From Sphagnum compactum (Eukaryota; Bryophyta; Sphagnopsida; Sphagnales), in contig OZ234498.1 of the NCBI GenBank assembly GCA_965153455.1, positions 14,942,001 through 15,006,000 of the forward strand: a DNA stretch of 64,000 bases, in the 5' to 3' direction. Each line of letters begins with the position of its first letter. Position 1 is the first letter of the stretch. Under the pieces are notes generated by a model, which saw only the letters and a list, made by a program, of their open reading frames with translations, was not told the origin of the DNA and searched no databases. A program made the position numbers and the translations under genes. Shown piece by piece: positions 23,810-34,381 of this stretch.

Positions 23810-25388
23810 GGGATTGTGCAATCCATAGGTACGGAAGAATTGCACAATCTTGCACAATCTTGCACAAATCCTTTGAGGAAAAGGAAAAAAAATTGGTGGG
23901 GCAATAGAGGGCCACAAGGGACATGACATACATTCCACCATTGTTCTTATGGCAACTCACCCACGAAAACATGAGTTGTGTTAAAACTACAGGCTAAAGC
24001 CCGAGGCAGCAGGGGTAAAGATTGCTTGATTTTGTTTTTTTTCAGTTTTTTTTCCTCCTAAGATACCCAGTGGGTACCAGCTGGGTATGACGGAAAAAAA
24101 CAACCACAGGCAATTCGAAAAAAAGGAATGCTGCTCACCTTTGAGGGGACATTTTCAAAGAGATGAGCAATTTGTTTTTCAAAAGGCTAACAACTCTTTT
24201 TTGCTTTGTAAGCGTATGTGCAAATACACAAAAAACAATGGAGAGTACGTCTTTCCGTGGTCAACAAGTCTTCCATCAGCACTTTGAGAGTATGTGTTGG
24301 AGAGTGGGAGTCTTTTGTAGTTGATGAGTGTCAACAAAACAAAGACCTTGACAAAGACCGCATCGTCCATGCTTGTTGCATGGTGAAAGAGACAATGTAC
24401 TTACTTACTTACGTTCCAGAGAAGTCTTGGCTGAGGATTGGGTTGTCCTTCCTTTGGACTAAAGTGTTTAAAACATAAAAGGTTCATGAAGTGTACTTAG
24501 GTATTCAGGTTGATGACAACTACACAGTGTTGTGCGGGTATTTGATTTGGTTAGTTACCCCCGGTTCTGGTTCTGGTTCTTTGAGATTTTAACATCAAAC
24601 TGCTGGTTCTGGTTTTTTTGCCCAGAGGAAAAAAAAAGAGAACGACAAATCCTTCGTTTCCTATTGACTCATACTTAACTCAATGAACCTGCAATTTCCA
24701 TGAAAGAATTGGGGAAGAACCATGGCTTTCCCGGGCAGTGATTCTCTGAGAGCAGCAGTCACCAGCTCAAAGAATACCTTATGATAACTGGTGGGGGTTT
24801 GGTGCCATTTTTGATACCCGCACAATACTGCACTGCATACACACTTAATACCCTTGAGTCACACTTGTACCATTGAGTTGAAAGCACTACAAGAGCTTTT
24901 GCCCAAATCATCCATCCTTGCATTTGAATAATCGCAATTGCAAAAGGAATAAAAGATAATTCTTCGTCCAAGAGGAGACCCCAGTCTCTCATTAACAAAA
25001 AAGAAAGGAAAAGAAAACCTAACCCTTGTATGAACCATGAACAATGCCCCCATGCCCCCCTTAGTGTAAACAAGGTTTAAAACCAAACCCCAATTCAATT
25101 GTATGAACAGAATAAATTGATGAAAGTTTGCCCCAGATGCGATAGTCCCTCCCCTAGTAAAGGCATGATTACATCTCATTCAAGGAAAATCCTAATGGGT
25201 GTGCTAAACGATACTTGTGGTACTAATCCAAAATTCTCTCACATTTCCCTCCTCATGAACATGGCCATACAATATTTAGGTGTACTTGATGTGTAATACA
25301 TGTCCCTTGTCTTGAGTCTTGATACTAATCTGAAACTCTCTCCCATTTTTGTCTCACTATCATAACCATACAATAGTAAGGTGTAGTT
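23810..25388. other. Intergenic; dispersed repeat at 24540-24725
   Basis: Contains a GGTTCTGGTTCTGG stretch and a segment similar to 16650-16860. Frames of up to about 106 codons at 24759-25179 on the minus strand show no family motifs. No gene is supported. Confidence 0.4.
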
Positions 25389-25490
25389 GATGAGTTAAGT
25401 GTCCATGTCTTGAGTCTTGACCGATACGACACCCTCGTTGATGTCTTAAGTGTCCATGTCTTGAGTGTTGACTGGTATGGCACCCTCTTG
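25389..25490. repeat. Two 51-bp tandem units
   Basis: Units start at 25389 and 25440 and share TTAAGTGTCCATGTCTTGAG. They differ at several positions. A third partial match (CTTGAGTCTTGA) lies upstream at 25312. Simple tandem duplication in noncoding DNA. Confidence 0.7.
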
Positions 25491-25653
25491 AGTCTTGCAA
25501 GCCACACACATACACATCTCATCACACAAATGGCTTAAGGTTATTAAAGTTATGCATGAAGTATGCCAAACTGAGGAGGGTACTGGGCCCCAATCTCACC
25601 CAATCAGGGAATGAACAAGGAAAACGTGAGGATGAAATGAGTACGTAAACCAA

Positions 25654-25927
25654 ACTAGTTTTATCCTTGAAATTGTTGTTCTCAGGAGTTTCACCCCCAA
25701 TTTCCACCTTCCTTGGTTTTCTTTCTTTCTTTTTGGTTGCAAAATTCTAAGCTCTATGACCTACCTACAATTGGAACAACAATTGAAAATACTAGTTTTA
25801 TCCTTGAAATTGTTGTTCTCAGGAGTTTCACCCCCAATTTCCACCTTCCTTGGTTTTCTTTCTTTCTTTTTGGTTGCAAAATTCTAAGCTCTATGACCTA
25901 CCTACAATTGGAACAACAATTGAAAAT
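25654..25927. repeat. Perfect 137-bp tandem duplication
   Basis: The 137-bp unit beginning ACTAGTTTTATCCTTGAAAT occurs twice, at 25654-25790 and 25791-25927. I see no difference between the copies. In otherwise diverged repeat-rich DNA this means a recent duplication, or a duplicated assembly read. Reading it as an open frame (25713-26072) gives a duplicated peptide that is not a gene. Confidence 0.9.
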
Positions 25928-25928
25928 A

Positions 25929-28900
25929 CGTATGATGGGTTACTATGACAAATCAATACAACCAATGAGTTGCTTTTTCAATAGCAACTACAAAAGCAAG
26001 GTAGGTGTTTTGTCCAAGGTTCATTTGGGTAGGCCCATTTGGGTTGTTGATTTGGTGCAAGTTTGTGTATGACCAATGAATTAGGTCAATTAATAGCTCA
26101 CCTACATAAACAAAGTTCAAGTGTTTGGTTTAAGGCACATTTGGGTTGTTGATTTGGTGTACTTTTAGAACCCATCAATGAATTTGCTTTATCATAAACA
26201 AGTCTACTTGGTTATTTTTGTGATACTTGTTGAACTTAAATTTTCCCAAAGTGTAATCAAATTATCATCACAAATTTCAAAAACAAATTGTTTGACCTCT
26301 CACCAATGAAGTTCAAAAACTATAGCTTAATGAAGTTCTTGAATGGCTCCCAAAGATTAACCGATGATTTTTTCTCAACACCTTGGTTGAACTCATCTTC
26401 TAGAAGGCCTCAATTGCTTCAAGCATTTAGCTTCTTCATTTACTTGAGACTTTTTTTTTTTTTTTTTTTTTGTCTAGTAAAATCAATTCAATACTAGTCA
26501 ATGTCAAATGTATTTGTAATTGACAAGTTTTAGGTTCATTTGTTTTAATTTTTTGAAACTAAATTCTTATAAACTTAATAGAGTGCATGGACAATACTTG
26601 ACCTATATATTCACCCAATTTGATGTTATTAAATGTTGTAGTTGTATGAATGACACATGATATAAGGAAAAACGTTTTTTTTCTAATGTATATTTTATTT
26701 TGCTTTAACCCATAGGTGCAGTTGAATGTACTACTTATACTTCCCAAACTTCTTAGTTTTTGCTTTTGTAATAGGTGGTAAGGTGTGTCTTTACATTTTT
26801 CATTCAAATTGTTAATTATATGTAATTGAAATACTTTGAAATCATGTAATCTAAATGATTTTAATACAACATAAAAATCATAATGTTAACAGTCATTTTT
26901 ACTATCTTGTAAACACATGTTACCACATTCAATTTCTACAACAAAATTGCAAATTCAACATCAAAAACCATAAACATTTATTCATCAAGGACCATAAATT
27001 CTAATTCATTAAAAATACATCAAAAGAAGGATACGCAATGTTTCAAGAAAAATGTTCAAGAAGTGTGTATTCAATGTTCCCTTCATAATGCTTTAGTTCA
27101 AAATTTAACATAACTAGTATTCTAACCAATAGTCTAGTAACTATTCATTTTACTAGTAGCCCCTTATATATATGTCATAGGCTTTTGGTGTACTCCATGT
27201 AGTAATAAGCATGTTCATCTTCTAAAGAAAATATTTGTGGCCATTGAAGCATCTCTTGCAACATTGATGACCTTTATATGTTATGTAAGAAAGAATTTCA
27301 ACCTTTGGCATCATGTTAAAAAAAGAAACTAAAATAAACAAACCTAGAGCTTGAAGAACTCTTCTTTCCATCCCACCCTTCCAAGGGCTCCAATAGAAGT
27401 TTGAATAAAGAATTCATGTTTAATTTATGCTTTCAACATGCCATAATTTTTCACTTCAAACATTAATTGCAATAGTCAAGAAAAGACAAATCATGACTAG
27501 CAAACCACCAAAAAGAAAAGAATTCTACACGTATTTTTCTAAAATCAACGGGCATCAAATACAATGTGATTACCTTTGAAAGCTTGCGCAAGAGAAGCTA
27601 CCAAGTGATCATCATATTGTAATTCCTCATCTACAAGGAATATGAATGTTTATGAACCCCACCGATGATCCTACTTCCAAGGAAATCAAAACACATGAAC
27701 AATCATAATTCTAGATCTCATGTACTTGTTTTGACAAAAAATCACATAAAATAAAATTCATGACACTCCATGCAATATTCTTCAAGTTGCATGCAAGTTG
27801 ACGTTCATTACCATTTTATATTGCATGTTGTGTTGAAAAATGAAGAAAGCAATGAAATGTTCACACAATATTTTAGATAAGAAACAAGAGATGGAATAAT
27901 TATTAAGCTAACAAAATCTCCAAAGCTTCCCAAGGCCATCAAGTTGAAGATCAAGTCAACCAAATTGCCATGGAATCACCTCTAGAAATATTTGCTTCCA
28001 CAACCAAGAAAAATGACATGGTTCAAATTTCTTAAGGTGTATCATTTAAAACAAGAAGAGGTATACTTTTAGATTTTGATTATCATATACATTAATGAAT
28101 TAACAAGTGTCATATTTGACATATGTGAATTTAGACCATTGTACATCTAGAACCATCAACATCATTCATTTTCTATTGTATGGAGGTGCAATCACATTAA
28201 TAAGAGTCACAATGACCATAATCACTATTTAATTTTCATGTTTTAATGTCAAAAATTATATTAATGTTACAATCATTCAAAAACACTCATGACGATGTTT
28301 TCAATATATTATGAAAATATGTGATATGATTTGGGTTGAATTTGATAAGAATAAAAATTTCAAAGATATTCATTCAACAATTATAATTAATGTTTATAAA
28401 CATTATAAGGATTCATATTGGTGCAAAGATTTTTTACACATGACATATTTTGAGGAAGATTTTTTGATGTTTTCAACTTACAAATGGAAATATATCAAAA
28501 ATATTTTCAAATAAACAGTCATTGAAATGATTTGTGTGGCTCCTATTATTTTATTTACACTCATGATGAAAAAAAATTACTAAATGGGTCCAAATTTTTT
28601 AAGGTGTACGAAAATCATGACACGATATCACAGTTACATGTATTTTTTATTTAGTCATTTTTATCATGTAAAAACCCATTTATAAATGATTATGATAAAA
28701 TTTAAAATTATAATAATTTAAAATATGATACTTATGAAATATTTGACATTTTTTAAATGATTAATTTTGATGGGATCAAAATATATATATTTTAAAAATT
28801 CATATGAATTAAGTCCTTTTCATTTTGGGTGATACACTTTACAAAAATATTTAGACCTAACACAAAAAAAATTAGTATAAGAAATCTTACATGTTCTTTA

Positions 28901-29900
28901 ACAACAAACACTAATAACATGGGGAAAAAACAAACATTGAAAAAATTGGGTATCAGCCCAAAAGGATGGGCCCATTTAATCGACGAAGAAACATGGACAA
29001 AGTTGGAACACTTGGTAAACAAACATGACAATTGCATTTCCAACAAGAAGAACCCAAGAAGTGAGGCATGCTACCGGAAATAAAAACTTCATGTGTTTAA
29101 ACCATATTGGTGTTTTCTAATAAACACAATTGCAACAAAAAGTTCTGACAATTTCATTTCTCCATATGTACAGGACCCCAACATGTTTTGCTCCGAAAAA
29201 ACCTTCCTTCTATAGCCCATAAAAAACAAGGATGTAAAATATCTTGTAACACCTCGTGCCAACTTGCAACCAAATATCTAAAGCTATAGTTTTTTTTGTC
29301 TCCAAACGTCTCCCAAGTAGAAAAATTGAAAGATGTTTTTTTTGGGTAAAAGTGACCTTAGTAGGAGCTCAAGAAGTTTTTTCACCTATAGTGAATAAGT
29401 GGGTATATACTAATGTTGGCTCATTATATATTTTTTAATAACTACTTGTAGCTTATTTTTTTGATTTTTTTTCAAACCACACATTGAGTTATCAATATCA
29501 AAAAAGTTTTGGTTGTCAAGTAGGTTACCAAATACCTGATTGCTAACTGCATGTTATCATGTCGATTATCAAAAAGCTCAAGAATTGACTAGCAAGTTAT
29601 CAATAATCAACTTGATAATTGAGTCAAAACTCAATAACCAACCAAAACCAATACATAACCAAAAATTTACAGCCGTTGAAGGTTGTTCTTGTTTTCACTA
29701 ATCGATCAAACTTCAATTAAAAACTTCCTTTACTAAATTCAAAACTTCTCATCATAAGATATGCAATTCTACCATTCATCATATATGCACACATATTATT
29801 TCAGATGTCAATCACACATTGGGTCAAATTGGAGTCAAAATTTTATGCTTACTACTAATAGTCTCACACTACTGTGTAGTCCCATGGTCTCATCCCTACC
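25929..29900. other. Intergenic AT-rich region; a short unrecognised frame at 28919-29083
   Basis: Mostly featureless AT-rich sequence, with a T20 tract near 26452-26471 and a repeated ATTTGGGTTGTTGATTTGG word (about 26037 and 26138). One plus-strand frame, read from the inner methionine at 28919, gives about 54 residues (MGKKQTLKKLGISPKGWAHL...). It looks more protein-like than its surroundings and may be a decayed transposon fragment, but I do not recognise it. Confidence 0.35.
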
Positions 29901-29929
29901 TGGGCAAAGCTAACATCAAACACACCCAC

Positions 29930-30240
29930 AATGCATACCAACCTTTTTTCAACTAGCGAAACTCTGCCAAAAAGTGAAATTTGAAATTTGAAAACAAAAA
30001 ATGAAGTGATTTTGGAGGATTTCAATAACCAAAAGTGAGGAAAAACAAAATTAGTAAAAATTGCTAGATATTTATAAGTGGTTTTCAATGTGTAGCCATG
30101 AACATAAAAAGGTTGATTGAAAGATTTGTATTTTGTATTTGGCTTATAACCAAATTTGGCTAAAATCTTCTAGGGATGATAGCCATTTTTCTACATCTTC
30201 CTATGGATGATCGTGACTTAGGCTATGTACAGTTAAAAAC
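29930..30240 (+). repeat. Foldback-family arm (TAACCAAATTTGGCTA type)
   Basis: Similar to 45190-45680 and 48928-49047. Shared words are AACCAAATTTGGCTAAAATC, TAGGGATGATAGCCA and CTACATCTTCCTA. The inverted partner may be 31860-31990 (GAAGTAGGTGGCC ... GAGCCAAATTTGGCC). Noncoding. Confidence 0.5.
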
Positions 30241-30779
30241 TCCTATATAAACAAACATTAGTGCACACACACCAGCAGTTTATTTTGGGCCAAAATTTTG
30301 CCAAATGTCAAATTCTTTTTCAAATTGGCAAAAAAAAGAAGTGCTTTTTTGAGTTTTTAAGTTGCCAAATTATAAAATCATCTAATTTATAAAAAAATTG
30401 CCAGATTTCTACCAGCAGGAAGCAAAAAATTTAAGAAAGATGCTAAATTTTTTAACTTTCATATTTCCTTGTCACCAATTCTGTCTAAATTTTTTATGTA
30501 CCCACTAAGATTGTGGTGAGAAAGGTCATTAAGCATGAGAATGTCCATTATGGAAAGACAATTGGAAAATCTTTCAATTCTCAAGGTACCAAAACTCAAG
30601 CAAATGTCATCATTGATTATTTTTTAAATGGTTGTTGTTGAAACTCACAATGACAATATTGTGACTTGGTGACAATGAGACATTTGTTGACAATATGTCT
30701 TACGTTACATCATGTGCGGTATTTTGATTATGTTACAATGGAAGAACATATATGAATGACAACTAGTGTTGGTCTGGTC

Positions 30780-31075
30780 TATAAGGTCAGAGACTGGTAT
30801 CAATAATGGTATCAACATGGGTATCAAATACCAGACCATTCTGGTATGACCTAAGTCTGGTAGTAACCAGTTTAATACCAGTACCAGCTGGTAATGACTT
30901 GAGGTAATAATACCAGTCTCATACCCGTCTATATACCAAGCATAACATACTTGGCCATTTACCAGGCCCAAAAAATTCAGTATTGAACCTAATACCAGTA
31001 CCACCAAGCTGGTATCAAAATATTAAAAAAAAATAGCCAATACCAGTACCAGTGCCAGTACCAGACTGGGGTGAG
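30780..31075. repeat. TACCAG/CTGGTA-rich palindromic tract
   Basis: More than a dozen ACCAG or CTGGT words on both strands in about 300 bp, for example ATACCAGTACCAGCTGGTAA and CCAGTACCAGTGCCAGTACC. The alternation of a word with its own complement would allow many small hairpins. No coding or element structure was recognised. Confidence 0.65.
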
Positions 31076-31139
31076 AACAGTTCTCAAAGTGCCAATACCA
31101 GTACGAGCTTACCAGAGCCAACAGTGGTGAACACTTACA

Positions 31140-31480
31140 GGGTCTCTTGAGTGGCAGGAGAAGCGAAAGAAGCGTGGACCCGTGGAGCCCAGGCGAAGAC
31201 TCATGTCGGCTGAGTGCGCGATTGTGCAGCCGATTGCGGGGCTGCCGAGAAGCCAAACAAAAGGAGGAAAGTTTTCCGTCCTGACACGCTCGCTCCATCA
31301 CACGCTCCACAGTCGTCATCAGCCAACAGGCAGTCAATCCGTGGCACCCTGTAGCTCGCCACGTGATAGTTCTCCTTCCTCGAACCTCTTTTCTGGCTCC
31401 GGCTTGGGTTATCTCTCTCTCTCTCTCTCTCTCTCTTTGTTCCTTCTTTCCCCCTTTGCTGGGTGCTTTGTTTAATGGTG
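31140..31480 (+). promoter_or_regulatory. GC-richer promoter/leader-like region with G-box and CT tract
   Basis: Base composition changes sharply from AT-rich to GC-rich at about 31140. A G-box CACGTG lies at 31360-31365 (GCCACGTGAT). A (CT)n tract of about 25 bp lies at 31412-31436, followed by CTTCTTTCC pyrimidine-rich sequence, as is common around plant transcription starts and 5' leaders. The orientation would suit the downstream pseudokinase gene, but 2.9 kb separate them and a spliced leader would be needed. Overlapping frames on both strands here are low complexity and not convincing. Confidence 0.35.
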
Positions 31481-31859
31481 TTTGTCAGGGTTTCCTGATC
31501 TTTTCTCTTGCTAGCTGCAATAGTTTTTTTTTTTTTTTGGGTGGGGAGTGTGGGTATCAGTGATGATTTTTTTTTTTCAATTTTCTGATGTTGCTGCGTC
31601 ATTGGTTGGTATCAGAAGAGGGATTTTTAGCATTACAAGGGTTTAGATGCGTTTTTAGAACCTATCTAGATTGTAAACAGTGAAGAAACTAGTTTTTCCA
31701 ATGTTATCAAACTCAAATTAGAGTCCAAATGTGGTGAAATGGTTTATTTCTGGAAAACTGGAGAGTTTTTTTCAGGAAAATATTATTGTGATAGAATATT
31801 AACTTCTCATATTAGAAGTTAATATTAACCCCTCAAATTTTGGTGAAATTTCGCACCCA

Positions 31860-31990
31860 AAAAAAAAGGCTGGTGTGTGTATAAAGTGAAAATTTCAAAA
31901 TTTTCTCGATTTTGTGAAGTAGGTGGCCTGGCCATCATTCACAAGAGGAAGAGCCAAATTTGGCCAAAGGTCAGACAATAAAGTAGAATT
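31860..31990 (-). repeat. Foldback-family arm, inverted
   Basis: On the minus strand this contains GGCCAAATTTGGCTC and CACCTACTTCACAAAATCG, the same order of words as the right-hand arms at 46168-46290 and 49169-49290. It may pair with 29930-30240. Confidence 0.45.
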
Positions 31991-32279
31991 GTTTTTAAGG
32001 ATCCTGCCTAGTTGTGGCACCCTATGTAGGAACTCATTGTGGAGATAAATATGGCGACATGTGACTTTGTTTTCTTCAAAATATAATGCATTTTTTGTTT
32101 CCCCCAAAAAAGAAACCTTGGGAAAATTCGTATTAGCATTTTTTGGTCACCACAGTATGAAAATCCAAAAAATTAAAAAATTAAAAATAAATAAATCAAT
32201 AAATTTTAAATAAATAAATAAATTTTAAATGAAAAAAAAATTATTATGTTTAAAAGACACTGGACCGTGTGTGTTGTGT

Positions 32280-34381
32280 GGGCCTCTGGCATTGCGTCTT
32301 CCTTTCCCACTCTAGCAAGCTAGCTGCTCCCTGCTGCTCCTTCTGCTGCTGCTGCTGCTGCTGCTGCCAGAATATCCATGCCCAGCGGCTTTCACGCTAG
32401 CTTCTGTTTTTTCTTCTTAACTTCTCGCCAGTACCGAACCCTATGATGAGCCCTAAACCCCATCCACAGTTGTGAAATCATTCTTGTTATTACCGACTCG
32501 ACGCTGGATCCGTGGTTTTGATTATTGCAGCATAGCATAGCACTGCACTGTCGTCGTCGTCGTCTTCTTCTTCATCTGGTGTTTGGGAGTAAGTTCTTGG
32601 CTGCCGTGCTAGAAGAAATTCTGTGAGATTACCCGTGAGGAGGTCTAGATTGCTGCACAAGTTGATATCATATAAACTTTGTTCCGTTGTGTACTCCCCC
32701 GTGGCCCGTGTGTACTGCAGCCGTCGAACTTGCGTATAAGGTTTGCAATCCGACAATACATATACTGTACTAGAGAACTTTTGTGCTGCAGAAATGGGGT
32801 CCTGATTAAATGCAGCTTGCAGCCAATGTGTAGTAGTGCAACTGCACATGTTAGGAGAAGGAGGAGGAGGAGGAAGGGTACGCACTAGTTGCAGCTGCAG
32901 TTGTTGTATTCTAGATTGTGGAGACTGACTAGATAGCAGCAGCAGCAGCTCGACGTGTTGCAGCTGATCATCGGAATAGTAGTAGCTAGACATTAAAAAA
33001 AAAATCTATCTATTTCTCGCTTTTGTTGATGGAATGGCGAGCTTGATTGAGCTGAGCTCTTTTCCGATTGCGGGAGATCGACTAGTCATGTGCCGCGCCT
33101 GCATTGATGAACCAGGAAAACATGAGTTAGACTAGTAGTTGTGCACTAGCAGCTTGCTGCAAGCATGGCAGCTTGAGCTCGGGTACCACTAGTATTGCAG
33201 AAGCTGCTGTGATTATTAGGTTGGGTGCTGCAATGGATCAAGCGCGCATGGGTTCTAGTGCTTTCTCCTACTCATGATCATGCCCGCAGCTAGCTGTCCT
33301 TTGCGTAGTACTGTCGTGATCGGATCTCACAAGCTTGGAGCAACAGGTGTCTAGTGGTGCACAATATCGATGGTCGGTCGGTTGCAGGACTCGCTCAAAT
33401 GCTGCACGAGGCATCAGCTACTAGACTTATGATCAGGACCGGCCTACTCGATCATGTACAGCTCCCAGCAGCTCAAAGCCTCTGAAGCAGCTGTACTCTT
33501 GCTGGTCGATCTCTGGCAACAGGCCGGACGGAGCGGTATATATTCTTCTTCTTCTTCTTCTTCTTCTTCTTCAGCCGTTAGTGCTTCGCCTCCAGCTGCG
33601 CCTGTCCTGCACCAGCTGCATCCACTCCGGACAGTTGCTAGTCAATCGAGGATACTAGCTATGGGAGGAGACACTAGCTGCTGCCGGCCGGCAGCCCTGA
33701 GATGAGTGCATGAATGATGATGGATCGATGGTGACTGTCCTTGATAATTTCCTTGCCTAGCGGCTAGGAGGTTGCAGGATGCTGGATACATAGTTTCCAA
33801 CACTAACTAGCCAACTGACGGACACTTCTCCGAGGGACCTGGGTAAGATCATGTGCAAACAACAAGCACATATATAACGCTAGCTGGCTATGGTGTTGTA
33901 CAGTAGCAAAACCTTGTGTCAAGAACTCAATGGTGGCAGAAAACGGCCTCTGTGAAGTCCTGTTTGAAGATGTTGTCCGAAAATGGTCCTCCTTCAATTT
34001 CTTCTCAAGTACAAAGTGTTTGTTTTTGCACCTTCCCTCAGAATGATCTTGATGAAGCAACAAGTAGGTTTGGTACCTTCCATGTTCATCATCATCTTGT
34101 TGTTGTTTTGTTTGTGCACTTGAAATCTGAAGACTTGGGACCAAGTAAACATAAACATTGTGACGAGTTTTGGTAAAAGGCTGCCGCTGCTGCTTGCTGT
34201 TGTTGGTAATTAGGATAGGAAGCAGCTAGCTGCCTTGTACAAAGCAGATCATGATCCATAGCCTGCTGCAGAGGCTGATCCTTGAAAAATGTGATGCAGC
34301 AGTAGACACATGTGATTTTGTACTCTGTTCTGTTGCAAAATCTCTGCAGATGAGTTCAGCACTTGAATAGGAGAAGCACAG
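32280..34381 (+). promoter_or_regulatory. Leader/promoter region upstream of the pseudokinase, microsatellite-rich
   Basis: About 2.1 kb of GC-richer sequence with (CTG)n at 32342-32367, CGT/CTT repeats at 32550-32574, GGA repeats near 32860, CAG near 32938 and (TTC)n at 33544-33572. Such simple trinucleotide runs are common in plant 5' leaders. I looked for LysM-type CxC ectodomain exons on the plus strand and saw none. A 167-codon minus-strand frame (32490-32993) is a low-complexity antisense frame over these repeats. The sequence GCACAG directly before the kinase ATG at 34382 could be a splice acceptor. Confidence 0.35.

Noticed and set aside
25713-26072. 119-codon plus-strand frame with an internally repeated peptide
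   Set aside because: It is created by reading through the 137-bp tandem duplication in noncoding DNA.
32490-32993. 167-codon minus-strand frame with polyLeu and polyAsp runs
   Set aside because: It is built on trinucleotide repeats (CAG, CGT, GGA) in a leader-like region and has no domain or codon pattern of a gene.
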